Source: a bacterium (lineage in GTDB: Bacteria; Desulfobacterota; DSWW01). From it: a stretch of DNA of 64,000 bases. The position numbers and the translations under genes were made by a program. Location of the stretch: the NCBI GenBank assembly GCA_028277985.1, contig JANQFG010000037.1, positions 1 to 64,000 of the forward strand, given 5' to 3'. Shown piece after piece: positions 44,687-53,721 of this stretch. The notes under the pieces are model-generated. The model was not told where the DNA came from. It did not search any database and worked only from the letters and a program-made list of their open reading frames with translations. Position 1 is the first letter of the stretch; each line of letters starts with the position of its first letter.

Positions 44687-46030
44687 ATGATGAAATCGAA
44701 ACAGGTCTGGGGCTGGGCCCTCTATGACTGGGCGAATTCCGCCTTTGCCACCACGGTGATGGCGGGATTCTTTCCGGTCTTTTTCAAGTCCTATTGGAGC
44801 GCCGGCACGGACGTGAACACGAGCACGGCGCAGCTGGGCCTGGGAAATTCCCTGGCGAGCATAGCTGTCGCCCTCATGGCGCCGGTCCTGGGTGCGGTTG
44901 CGGACCGCGGGACGGCCCGCAAGAAGTTCCTGCTCTGTTTTGCCTACCTTGGGGTACTGGCTACCGCTGCACTCTGCGTGGTTGGGCAGGGCCATTGGGA
45001 GATGGCCATACTGGTCTTCGCGGTTGGGATCCTCGGTTTTTCCGGGGCGAATGTGTTCTACGATTCCCTCCTGCCGGAGGTGGCCGGAAAGGACCGGATA
45101 GACTTTGTCTCCGGGCTCGGCTTCGCCATGGGATACCTGGGTGGCGGTCTTCTGTTCGCCTTCAACGTCTTCATGGTCTTGAAGCCGGAGCTGTTCGGGC
45201 TCACAGCAACGACGGCGGTCCGGTTCTCCTTTCTGACCGTGGCGATCTGGTGGGGCACGTTCACCCTGTTCACCCTCTTCTGGGTGAAAGAGACGCCTCA
45301 CACCGGGGATGCGATTCTCAAAGGCAACATGTTCTCTGCCGGGTTTCGGCAATTCACAGAGACCTTCCGAAAGAGGCGGCACCTGAAGACCGTCTTCCTC
45401 TTTCTTTTCGCCTACTGGCTGTACATCGACGGCGTGGACACGATCATCCGCATGGCAGTCGACTACGGCCTGTCCCTCGGGTTTGACTCCAACGACCTGA
45501 TCCTGGCCCTGCTCATCACCCAGTTCGTCGGCTTTCCTGCGGCGCTCCTCTTCGGCCGCCTGGGTGAACGATGGGATGTACGCAAGGCGATCTTCCTGGC
45601 CATCGGGGTCTACATGTTCATCACCGTCTGGGGGATCCTGATGACGAAGAAGTCGGAGTTCTACGTCCTGGCGATCCTGATCGGAACGGTCCAGGGGGGC
45701 ATCCAGGCCCTGTCACGATCCTACTACTCCCGCCTGATCCCGAAAGGACAGGCCGGCGAGTTCTACGGGTTCTACAATATGCTGGGCAAGTTCGCCGCCA
45801 TCCTGGGGCCCGCGCTGGTCGGCCTGGTCGGGATCGCAGCGAGGGGGTGGCTCATGCCCGCAGCACCGTCGCCCGAGCAGATCACGGCGGTCGAGCAGGC
45901 AGCTTCCCGGTGGAGCATCGGGTCCCTGCTGATCCTGTTCCTTGTGGGTGGCGTGCTTCTGTATTTTGTCGACGAGGACAAGGGCCGGCGGGAGATCGAG
46001 CTGTATGAAAGACAAGGCGAAGCTCCCTGA
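44687..46030 (+). CDS. UMF1/Atg22-type MFS transporter
   Basis: 447 residues, about 12 helices. The start (GWALYDWANSAFATTVMAGF, read in parts) is diagnostic for the UMF1/Atg22 family, and VADRGTARKKFLL is the loop 2-3 motif. Family members in eukaryotes release amino acids from vacuoles; bacterial substrates are mostly unknown. ATG 44687 and ATG 44690 are both possible. The upstream gap 44411-44686 shows no convincing gene. It converges with the outer-membrane-type gene, with 2 bases between stops. Confidence 0.85.
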   Translation: MMKSKQVWGWALYDWANSAFATTVMAGFFPVFFKSYWSAGTDVNTSTAQLGLGNSLASIAVALMAPVLGAVADRGTARKKFLLCFAYLGVLATAALCVVGQGHWEMAILVFAVGILGFSGANVFYDSLLPEVAGKDRIDFVSGLGFAMGYLGGGLLFAFNVFMVLKPELFGLTATTAVRFSFLTVAIWWGTFTLFTLFWVKETPHTGDAILKGNMFSAGFRQFTETFRKRRHLKTVFLFLFAYWLYIDGVDTIIRMAVDYGLSLGFDSNDLILALLITQFVGFPAALLFGRLGERWDVRKAIFLAIGVYMFITVWGILMTKKSEFYVLAILIGTVQGGIQALSRSYYSRLIPKGQAGEFYGFYNMLGKFAAILGPALVGLVGIAARGWLMPAAPSPEQITAVEQAASRWSIGSLLILFLVGGVLLYFVDEDKGRREIELYERQGEAP

Positions 46031-46032
46031 GC

Positions 46033-48300
46033 CTATCGGCTTGCATCGATGGCCGCCTCGAAGTCGTCGATGAGATATTGGCCGGGCAGCTTTCTCGGGT
46101 CCTCCCCGACAAAGGTGTGTTTGGACAGTTCATAGAAGTCCTTCTCGAAGACCAGAAGCGTCTTGTTCAGCGAATCCTTGAGGGTTTGAAGAACTTCTCT
46201 TCCTGCCTGCGCATCAAGAATCTGCAGCAATGCCTCGTAGGAAAGCTCTCCGACGAGCTGGCTTATCGCCTCCACGGAGACATTCCCTTCCACCTGTCGA
46301 AGGATGTCCCGCAGCGTCTCCCTGTCTTCCTCCCCGATCGGCAGGGTTTCGATGCTCTCCGATATTTGTCCGAAAAGGTAGTTCAGGCCCTCATCCGAAA
46401 CGCGCATCATCTCCTCGGCAAAGGCCTCCCCTATCTTGCTCTTGACAAAGGCGACGGCCTTGTCCTTGAAGCCCGTGACCGGAATGTTCTTCGTTACGAA
46501 CAGAAAATGGATATCTCCCTTCTCCAGCTGAAAAGGCCCGAGCACAAGATCCTCACGGATCATGTTGAGCGCGTTTATGATCAGCCGTGCCTCGAAGTCT
46601 GCAATGGCCAGTTCCGGATTGAGTGAGAGATTGGACAGGAGGCGATTCAGAGACAGGTCGCCAAGCAATTCCCTGTCGATCGGTTTGCTGAAGTCGGGAA
46701 TCAGATTGCTGAGCTCCACTGCCCTGTTGCCGAAAGCACCGAGGGCCTCGGGGTCGCCCAGCAGTACACCCTCAATGAATGCCTCTTCCTGCTCCAGCCC
46801 CAATGAGGAAGAACGCAACAGAAGGCGGAGCAGCTCCGTGTCTTCGTTTTCCGGAATGAGCCGGAGGCCGGCCTGCAGTGCATTCGCTGCGTTGTCCAGT
46901 TGAACGACGTATCTTTGCAGGGGGGCCCGAAGGGAAGATTGGAGTCGCGGAGCACCCGTGTCCGGATCCGAGAGGATCACCTCATGCCGAAGATTCGACT
47001 GCATTTCTTCGAGGGCGTCCATTGCAGTCTTCGCGGCATGGGCGTATGTGCGCACCGCACGCGACTGGTTAATGTCGTTTTCCGTGATCACCGTGTCGGA
47101 GTGGCCGATCCGTACCGAAGCGGTGGTTTGGGGGATGTAGGGATGCCCGGGTCGGACCCCCGCGCTCATGTTGAGCACGTATCGATCCTCTTCGAGCCCT
47201 GCGCCTTCGAGTCGCGCGTCATAATGAGAGACGGAAGGCCCGACGGAGATGTCGAAAGCCCCTACGCGGACCCTCTTGAGAATTTCGACGCCCACTTCCT
47301 GCCTTCGATAGTCGATGGAACCGTCCAGTTCGGTTTTCAGGTAGTAGTCGCCACGGACCTCCAGGGGGCCTCTCCAGAAAGGTTTCGTGCGGAGCGCCAA
47401 CCCTGCTGCGTGTAGATAGAATTTGGTGTCCTGCGTGTTCGCATTGCTCTGTTCGAACAGATACCCCGACGTCGAGGAAAGCCGTAGTGTATCGATCAAG
47501 AGCGATTCGAGTCGGCGCGTCCGGTAGACCAGGCGGGCCAGAACCGCACCGGAAAGATAGCCCCATTTGTAGTAGATATCTTCATCCGGATCGAATTCCA
47601 CCAGGTTGAACGTTCCCTCGGCGCTAAAGGTCGGAAAGAAGCCGATCGTGTCTTGTTGCGTAACGTCCCATTGCACGCCCATCCCGACGGGTACGGTCAG
47701 GACGGGGATGAGGTAGGACAGTTTCAGGTCCAAACCTGCGCCATAGACGAGGTGTACCTTGCTTCCCAGGCGATGCACGCCCACCAGATTGTTCACCAGA
47801 TGAACCAGGAATCGATCGCCGAGGCTTTCGCCGTTTCCATTGGTAGGGTCGATGAGTTGCAGGGAGTCTTCCTGAAAGGAGAGAAAGTAGTTCGCCTTCC
47901 AGCGAAACACGTTCTGCAGACGACGGTCGCCCCGGAAGGCACCGATGTTCCCCTCGAAGCTCATCACGGATGCATCAAGAAGCTTGCCCCGGAACTTGTT
48001 CAGGGAAAACAGGACGGCCGAGTTTCCTCTTCTCCCCAGCCTGGCCCCGATCCCGGCAGAGTATCCGTCCGCATACCCGTCATCATAGAAACCGAATCTC
48101 AGCAGGAGGCGTTCGCCGAGCGTCCATCTCGGTTTTGCAGGTGCGAACGTGCTCTCCTGGGCCCCATAGACGATCACCGTCTGCAACAAAAGGGTCAGGA
48201 CGCCCAACGGCGTCAGAAGGCGTAAGAATGTTATGGGTGCGTCTGATGAACCTCTCAGAACTGCACCGGCTGTTCCCCCGCCTCTGGATCCCTCATCCAA
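46033..48300 (-). CDS. Large outer-membrane-type protein, beta-rich then helical, unknown
   Basis: 755 residues. A hydrophobic signal-like segment at about 24-46 ends YGAQES. Residues 60-400 are rich in alternating beta-strand patterns typical of a membrane barrel (RLLLRFGFYDDGYADGYSAG; LVYGAGLDLKLSY; FYLHAAGLALRTK). Residues 400-755 are mostly helical and charged (NAANALQAGLRL, FEARLIINALNMI). The start is TTG at 48300 with GGAGGTGA a few bases upstream; this is uncertain. I do not recognise a family. The fused layout suggests an envelope anchor with a periplasmic helical part. Confidence 0.6.
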   Translation of the reverse strand: MDEGSRGGGTAGAVLRGSSDAPITFLRLLTPLGVLTLLLQTVIVYGAQESTFAPAKPRWTLGERLLLRFGFYDDGYADGYSAGIGARLGRRGNSAVLFSLNKFRGKLLDASVMSFEGNIGAFRGDRRLQNVFRWKANYFLSFQEDSLQLIDPTNGNGESLGDRFLVHLVNNLVGVHRLGSKVHLVYGAGLDLKLSYLIPVLTVPVGMGVQWDVTQQDTIGFFPTFSAEGTFNLVEFDPDEDIYYKWGYLSGAVLARLVYRTRRLESLLIDTLRLSSTSGYLFEQSNANTQDTKFYLHAAGLALRTKPFWRGPLEVRGDYYLKTELDGSIDYRRQEVGVEILKRVRVGAFDISVGPSVSHYDARLEGAGLEEDRYVLNMSAGVRPGHPYIPQTTASVRIGHSDTVITENDINQSRAVRTYAHAAKTAMDALEEMQSNLRHEVILSDPDTGAPRLQSSLRAPLQRYVVQLDNAANALQAGLRLIPENEDTELLRLLLRSSSLGLEQEEAFIEGVLLGDPEALGAFGNRAVELSNLIPDFSKPIDRELLGDLSLNRLLSNLSLNPELAIADFEARLIINALNMIREDLVLGPFQLEKGDIHFLFVTKNIPVTGFKDKAVAFVKSKIGEAFAEEMMRVSDEGLNYLFGQISESIETLPIGEEDRETLRDILRQVEGNVSVEAISQLVGELSYEALLQILDAQAGREVLQTLKDSLNKTLLVFEKDFYELSKHTFVGEDPRKLPGQYLIDDFEAAIDASR

Positions 48301-48458
48301 TCACCTCCCCTTTCTTCTCCGTACTGGGAATCCCCTGGACCGGGTCGTCCCGCACTGACGAATTGCGGAACAGGAACCGGACTCGGGGTTCAATTCTTGG
48401 ATGTGAGGTGCGTGTGCTCTGATTCACCGAAGAGAGCGGGTCTACAGAAGCGTAAGGA

Positions 48459-49463
48459 TCAAGCGCCGGGCGTCCTGTGACGGGCGCACCGTGCCTCGTA
48501 CTCCTGTTGAAATCCGCGAAAGCACCAGGCTTGAAAGAGCTTGGCCTGAAGTGGGGGCTGTACAAAATAGTAATCGGAGCTGAGGTAGTTCGCAGGAATA
48601 TTCGCCCTCGCGATTTGCGGTCTTTGCTCCGCCGGAGAAACGTCCAGCGGAACCACCGTCACGTGCTCGGTCTCCGCCTCACCGGCCCGCGCCAGAATCT
48701 CGCCCGAAGCGCTCCGAGCATTCGAGGACCCCCAGAAGTCGTAGGTGATCTCTCTTCTGGCCGGCAGGGGCCAGAGACGGGGACGGGGGAAGGGAAAGCG
48801 GATCGTGCCCGCCTGGTTGACGAAGACCGCCGGCACGCCGAGCCGGGTGGCATATTGCAGAGGGACGACCTCCGCAGCCAGGTAGGACCATCGTTCCATG
48901 AGACTGCGGAAGGCCCACGTTTCAGGGTACTGTACGAGGTGTCGGATCGTGCCCCAGAGGGCCACGATGACGACGAGCTCGACTCCGCTCTGCCTGAATC
49001 CCTCGAAGGTCTCACGGGAAAACGAGTCGAAACAGATCACTCCGCCGATGCGGCCGAAGGGGGTCTCGAAGATTCCGGGGCCCGGTGTATCGCTGCGCCG
49101 CCAGACGGTCGCCTCCTGGCATGTCGGGTTCCGCTTCCGGTAGTATTGGAGGCTCCCGTCGCTGCCTACCATGAACATCGTATTGTAGAAGTACCCCTCG
49201 AACCGCTCGTAGAGGCTGCCCGTGATGTAGATGCCGTGGCGCGTGGCCTGTTCCTTGAGCCAGCCGACCGACCGACCGTCCAGAGTCTCTGCGACGGTCA
49301 TGAGTTCTTCTCCGAAGTAGAAGCCCACATTGAACATCTCCGGAAGAACGACCAGCTGAGCACCTTCTCCGACGGCACGCTCTATGCTGCGTTCCGCCAG
49401 GGAAAGGTTCTCTTCCACCTCGAGCGGCGCGGCCAACATCTGGACAATACCTACATTCAGCAT
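48459..49463 (-). CDS. Nitrilase-superfamily hydrolase, second copy
   Basis: 334 residues. Triad Glu in LVVLPEMFNVG, Lys in YYRKRNP and Cys in GGVICFDSF are all present, so it should be active. FNTMFMVG-like and GVPAVFVNQAG segments fit amidase/N-carbamoylase branches. It differs from the 6298 copy in its C-terminal end and has no Lys/Glu-rich insertion. ATG 49463 has AGGTGATC upstream. No operon partner is evident. Confidence 0.85.
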   Translation of the reverse strand: MLNVGIVQMLAAPLEVEENLSLAERSIERAVGEGAQLVVLPEMFNVGFYFGEELMTVAETLDGRSVGWLKEQATRHGIYITGSLYERFEGYFYNTMFMVGSDGSLQYYRKRNPTCQEATVWRRSDTPGPGIFETPFGRIGGVICFDSFSRETFEGFRQSGVELVVIVALWGTIRHLVQYPETWAFRSLMERWSYLAAEVVPLQYATRLGVPAVFVNQAGTIRFPFPRPRLWPLPARREITYDFWGSSNARSASGEILARAGEAETEHVTVVPLDVSPAEQRPQIARANIPANYLSSDYYFVQPPLQAKLFQAWCFRGFQQEYEARCARHRTPGA

Positions 49464-49630
49464 GAGATCACCTGTTCTGCGGTCTGGGAAATGGTACTCC
49501 GGGCACTTGCCGGTCCCCGGCCCCTCGCTGCTGCCGAAGAATTCTACCAGTTCCATTCCCGGAATGCAGCCGGACCGGGCGGGTGCTTGTGGTGCACCCG
49601 GGATTTCTGCTAAGGTCGCCCAACGGAAAG

Positions 49631-51706
49631 ATGACCATGCCGCCTTATTCTGGAACCATCAGGTGCCTTCATCGGCTCTCCGGACTCCTCCTGTGCTTCT
49701 GTCTTCTGGCAAGCCCGGTCCGGGCGGATGACAGGAAGTCGGAAACGGACACGGCCCTCCGAAGGACCCTGACCAAGGGAACGATCCGAGCCTTTGTCAA
49801 GGGAAGGCGCCTTCGCATGTACTGGCAGGCAGAGGGGTCCAGGGTCATGTTCAAGGCCCGTTGGAAAAAGGGCCCCCTGGCTGATCCGGACTACTCCTAT
49901 CACACAGCCGAGTTGGAGCAGGACAAGAGCCCCGTGCGTATCCCCGGGCCGAGGAGCGCCTGGCACGAGGTGACGGCCCTGGACCTGGAGACCTGGCGCG
50001 GATACTCCCAGCGGGCTCGGGATAAGATGGTGCCCGAGGAGCCCGGCCAAGCCGTCTATGTCCAGTTGATGGACGGGGAGCACGTGCTGGTCCGCGATTC
50101 ACAGGGAAGGGTGCAGGCCCACGCTCTCCGGGAAAAGCCTACTGACGCGAAGATTCTGAGACGCTACAACACCCACGAATTCGCCGTTCAACTCGCGCGA
50201 TTCGTGGAATCGGATCTCGTTTCCCAATACCCTGAGCAGACCCATTTCCTCGGGGTGTACCTGTCGGCATCTTTCGCGCCCCATTTCATGCTGTTCGATT
50301 TCTCCAGGCGCGTCTGCGTGGTCCTTCACGGGCCCCTGGAGATGGGCCTGGAGGACGGGGCGCTACCGCTCTCCTCGGAGCTCAGGATTCTTGCCTCGCT
50401 TCTCATGGAAAGCCACGGCTTTGCCATCCTCAAGAATCCGGTCTCCTGTGTGGGCCGTCTGGTGAACACCGGTGCCCAGACCTTTGCACGATTGACCGGT
50501 CCGCGGTTGCCCTCCTACGACGATTCAGCGCCGGATCTGACCCGAAGAGAGGGCATGGATCTGGCCGAATGGGAGACCTTTCTGGACAAGTTGACCGGCA
50601 CGAAGAGAGAGCAGGGGGCCATCACGCTCCTCATCGACGGAGAGAACTTCTTCCCCTTGTTCCGTCGACGCATGGAGGAGGCCGGGAAGAGGGTCGACCT
50701 GAGGATCTGCATCTTTGATAACGATGATGTTGCGGTAGGCATCGCCGACCTGCTGAAACGGATCTCGAGCGAGGTGAAGGTGAGGGTCCTGGCCGACCGT
50801 CTGAGCACCCAGACCGCCGGCCTTGCCCTTCCGACCACTCTCCCCGAGGGATTCTCGCCGCCCAGGTCCATGCCGAAGTACATGCGGAGGGATTCGCGCG
50901 TTCGGGTCCGGGCCTTCCTGAACCCCTGGCTCAGCTCGGATCATGCCAAGGTCTTCCTGATCGACCGGCGGTTCGCCTACCTGGGAGGGATGAACATCGG
51001 TCGGGAGTATCGATACGAGTGGCACGACATGATGGTGGAGCTCGAAGGGCCGATCGTGAACGCCCTGGATGCCGACTTCCGGCGGGCCTGGGCCCACGCG
51101 AGTGTACTGGGGGATCTGGCCTACGCAGGAAGTGCAGCGAGCGGGCCGCTGCGACAGAACCCCGAGTGGCAGGAAGCGGGCAAGAGGTACATCGAGCTCC
51201 GCCGACTCTACACGCGAACCGGTGCATTGCAGATCCGAAGGGCGGTCCTGGAGGGGATCGGGCGCGCCGGGAGCTACGTGTATCTGGAGAACCCCTATCT
51301 CTACGACAACTCGGTTGCGGCGGCCCTGGCGGATGCGCGGATGCGAGGCGTGGATGTAAGGGTCGTCCTTCCCCTGGGTACGGACACTCCCGGGGGAAAC
51401 AGCAGCAACTACGTTACAGCCAACTACCTGCTTGCGAACGGTGTCCGCGTCTATGTCTATCCGGGCATGACCCACGTGAAGGCGCTCATCGCAGACGGCT
51501 GGGCATGTCTCGGGTCAGCGAATTTCAATCATCTCAGCCTCCGCCTGAACCAGGAGGTGAATGTGGCCTTCTCAGACCATGAGACAGTGGAGAGGCTGCG
51601 CAAGGAGTTGTTCGAAGTCGATTTCGAGAAGTCCCACGAGCTCCGTGAACCCATCCCGGTCGGATGGACGGACCATGTGGTGGAAGAGCTGATGAACTGG
51701 TTCTGA
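49631..51706 (+). CDS. Exported phospholipase D-like protein with two HKD motifs
   Basis: 691 residues. Signal sequence about 12-30 (LSGLLLCFCLLASPVRA). The first 330 residues are a separate domain I do not recognise. The PLD part has HKD motif 1 (HAKVFLIDRRFAYLGGMN) and motif 2 (HVKALIADGWACLGSANFN), as in cardiolipin synthases. It may act on phospholipids in the envelope. The N-terminal extension makes it much longer than typical cardiolipin synthases. The start at 49631 has GGAAAG close by. It precedes the metal-efflux operon by 73 bases. Confidence 0.85.
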   Translation: MTMPPYSGTIRCLHRLSGLLLCFCLLASPVRADDRKSETDTALRRTLTKGTIRAFVKGRRLRMYWQAEGSRVMFKARWKKGPLADPDYSYHTAELEQDKSPVRIPGPRSAWHEVTALDLETWRGYSQRARDKMVPEEPGQAVYVQLMDGEHVLVRDSQGRVQAHALREKPTDAKILRRYNTHEFAVQLARFVESDLVSQYPEQTHFLGVYLSASFAPHFMLFDFSRRVCVVLHGPLEMGLEDGALPLSSELRILASLLMESHGFAILKNPVSCVGRLVNTGAQTFARLTGPRLPSYDDSAPDLTRREGMDLAEWETFLDKLTGTKREQGAITLLIDGENFFPLFRRRMEEAGKRVDLRICIFDNDDVAVGIADLLKRISSEVKVRVLADRLSTQTAGLALPTTLPEGFSPPRSMPKYMRRDSRVRVRAFLNPWLSSDHAKVFLIDRRFAYLGGMNIGREYRYEWHDMMVELEGPIVNALDADFRRAWAHASVLGDLAYAGSAASGPLRQNPEWQEAGKRYIELRRLYTRTGALQIRRAVLEGIGRAGSYVYLENPYLYDNSVAAALADARMRGVDVRVVLPLGTDTPGGNSSNYVTANYLLANGVRVYVYPGMTHVKALIADGWACLGSANFNHLSLRLNQEVNVAFSDHETVERLRKELFEVDFEKSHELREPIPVGWTDHVVEELMNWF

Positions 51707-51779
51707 CAGAGGGAACCTTCTTGCATTTGGCCCGCATCTATGCGTTCATAAGGGTAGTGTGCTGTAAGAAGGGTATTTT

Positions 51780-52184
51780 GTGAAGAATAGACCCCATGTA
51801 TTCGTGGCCCTGATCGGGCTCCTCCTCGGCGTTGGGAATCCAATGGCTGCTGTCGTCTGTTTCGGCGCGGACGGACACATCGAGGTGGTGCCCCTCTCTT
51901 CTGAAGATCACTGCTGTGATTGCCCCACCCATGCCGGCTCCGAAGATGTAGGTCATCGATGCTCGTCCTGCGTCGACGTTCCTCTGCCTCAGGCCACGGG
52001 AGAAGCGATTCTCATCCCTGGGGTAGAAAGGTGTGAGGCGCTGAAGGCACTGGCCGACTATACGAAGTGCGCTCTTTCCGTCACGCCCATCTCGCCTGAT
52101 TCATTCGCGCCCTTTCCGGGTGCCGACCCATATGCCCACGGGCGCGCCATCGCTGCGCACTCCACGGTTGTCCTCCTGATCTGA
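51780..52184 (+). CDS. Small exported Cys/His-rich protein ahead of the metal efflux operon (GTG start)
   Basis: 134 residues. A hydrophobic start (VFVALIGLLLGVGNPMAAVV) is followed by CFGADGHIEVVP and HCCDCPTHAGSEDVGHRCSSC, a dense set of Cys and His that could bind soft metals. Small C-x-G-x-D-G-H proteins like this are known companions of czc-type RND operons. Start GTG 51780 has AAGGG 6 bases upstream. It lies 140 bases ahead of czcC. A periplasmic metal buffer or sensor is an inference. Confidence 0.65.
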   Translation: MKNRPHVFVALIGLLLGVGNPMAAVVCFGADGHIEVVPLSSEDHCCDCPTHAGSEDVGHRCSSCVDVPLPQATGEAILIPGVERCEALKALADYTKCALSVTPISPDSFAPFPGADPYAHGRAIAAHSTVVLLI

Positions 52185-52324
52185 AAATCCCCTGCGTCAA
52201 AGTCCTGACTACCGTTCCTCTGTTCCGGAGGGACCCTGTTCCTGCGCTCGTTGCTTGCGCCGGGCCTTCCGGAAGCACGCACTTGAATTGAGAGTTCGAG
52301 ACCGACACATCCTGGAGGTTTTGC

Positions 52325-53698
52325 ATGAGATCGAGATACCCGATCGTCCTCGGGGTCTTCTTGACCGCGGTGTTGGGCAGTGCATCCGTGTCATCCGCGG
52401 AAATGGCCCAGTCGAAGCAGCATGCGCTGGGAAGAGGTTTTCCGTCCTTCCATGCGCCGGACACCGGCTCTTCACCGGATTCAACTTTGACCCGGATAGA
52501 AGAGCCTTCCGGAGGCCTCACGCTCCGGCAGGCCCTGGCGCTGGCCCTGATGAAGAATCCGGAGCTGGCCGTCTTCTCCTGGGAAGCAAGGGCAAGGGAA
52601 GCCGAAGCGTTGCAGGCCGGACTCTTGCCCAACCCGGAGTTGGACGTAGAGGTGGAGAACATCGGAGGGACCGGTTCCTTTGGGGGCCTCGACGAGGCGG
52701 AGACGACCATTCAGCTCGGCCAGCTCGTCGAGTTGGGAGGAAAACGCTCGACAAGGAAACGAGTGGCTGCGCTCGATCAAGATCTTGCCGGGTGGGACTA
52801 TGAAATCGAGCGCATCCGGGTATTCACCGAGACTTCCAAGGCCTTCGTTGATGTTCTGGTCGCACAGGAACGGACCAAACGGAACCAGGAGTTCGTCCGG
52901 CTGGCCGAGCAAGTTCTCGACGTGGTGGCTGAGCGTGTCCGGGCAGGAAAGGTCTCTCCCATCGAAGAGGTCAAGGCAAAGGTGTCCCTGTCGGCCCGGC
53001 ACATAGAGAGGCAGAGGGGTGAGGATGAGCTGACCGTCGCCAGAAAGACTCTTGCTGCCGCCTGGGGAGAAACCGAGCCGCTGTTCCAGGAGGCTCGGGG
53101 CGACCTGGAGCGTCTGCACGAAATTCCACCCTTCGAGGTGCTGGGCGAGCGGATCGCCGCGAATCCGGAGATGGCCCGATGGGTCGTCGAGATCGAAAGA
53201 CATCGGACTTTTCTCGATCTGGAACGGGCCGGGAGATTCCCGGATGTGACCCTGAGCGGGGGTGTGAAACACTTCAACCCTACGGATGACTGGGCCTTTG
53301 TGGCCGGGCTTTCCGTTCCGATCCCGTTGTTCAACCGAAATCAGGGGGGGACACTGGAGGCGAAGTACAGGCTCGCCAAGGCCGAGGAGCAGAGCAGGGT
53401 TTTGCGCCTTCGTGTTCAGTCTGCCCTGGTCAGCGCCTATCAGAGGCTGTCGTCAGCACGAAAGGAGGCCATCTCCTTGAAGAACGAGGTGTTGCCGGGC
53501 GCCAGGGGTGCATTCGAAGCGACCGGTGAGGGGTTTCGGCAAGGCAAATTCGGCTATCTGGAGGTGCTGGAAGCCCAGCGCACCTTCTTCGAGGCGCAGG
53601 CCCGCTACACGGACACCCTGGGGGTCCTGCAGAAGGCGGTTGCCGATACGGAGAGCCTGCTCGGCGAGCCGTTGGAGAAGATGGAGGACCCCGCCTGA
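52325..53698 (+). CDS. czcC: Heavy-metal efflux outer-membrane channel CzcC (TolC family)
   Basis: 457 residues. Signal peptide (LGVFLTAVLGSASVSSA), then the two TolC-like repeats: LTLRQALALALMKNPELAVF, NPELDVEVEN, LGQLVELGGKRSTR, and later VPIPLFNRNQGG and FRQGKFGYLEVLEAQRTFF. It forms the trimeric outer-membrane tunnel of a CzcCBA-type RND pump. The stop overlaps an alternative start of czcB by one base. The metal is not determined by this component. Confidence 0.9.
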   Translation: MRSRYPIVLGVFLTAVLGSASVSSAEMAQSKQHALGRGFPSFHAPDTGSSPDSTLTRIEEPSGGLTLRQALALALMKNPELAVFSWEARAREAEALQAGLLPNPELDVEVENIGGTGSFGGLDEAETTIQLGQLVELGGKRSTRKRVAALDQDLAGWDYEIERIRVFTETSKAFVDVLVAQERTKRNQEFVRLAEQVLDVVAERVRAGKVSPIEEVKAKVSLSARHIERQRGEDELTVARKTLAAAWGETEPLFQEARGDLERLHEIPPFEVLGERIAANPEMARWVVEIERHRTFLDLERAGRFPDVTLSGGVKHFNPTDDWAFVAGLSVPIPLFNRNQGGTLEAKYRLAKAEEQSRVLRLRVQSALVSAYQRLSSARKEAISLKNEVLPGARGAFEATGEGFRQGKFGYLEVLEAQRTFFEAQARYTDTLGVLQKAVADTESLLGEPLEKMEDPA

Positions 53699-53721
53699 TG
53701 GGACTTTCGAGGAGAATCGTA

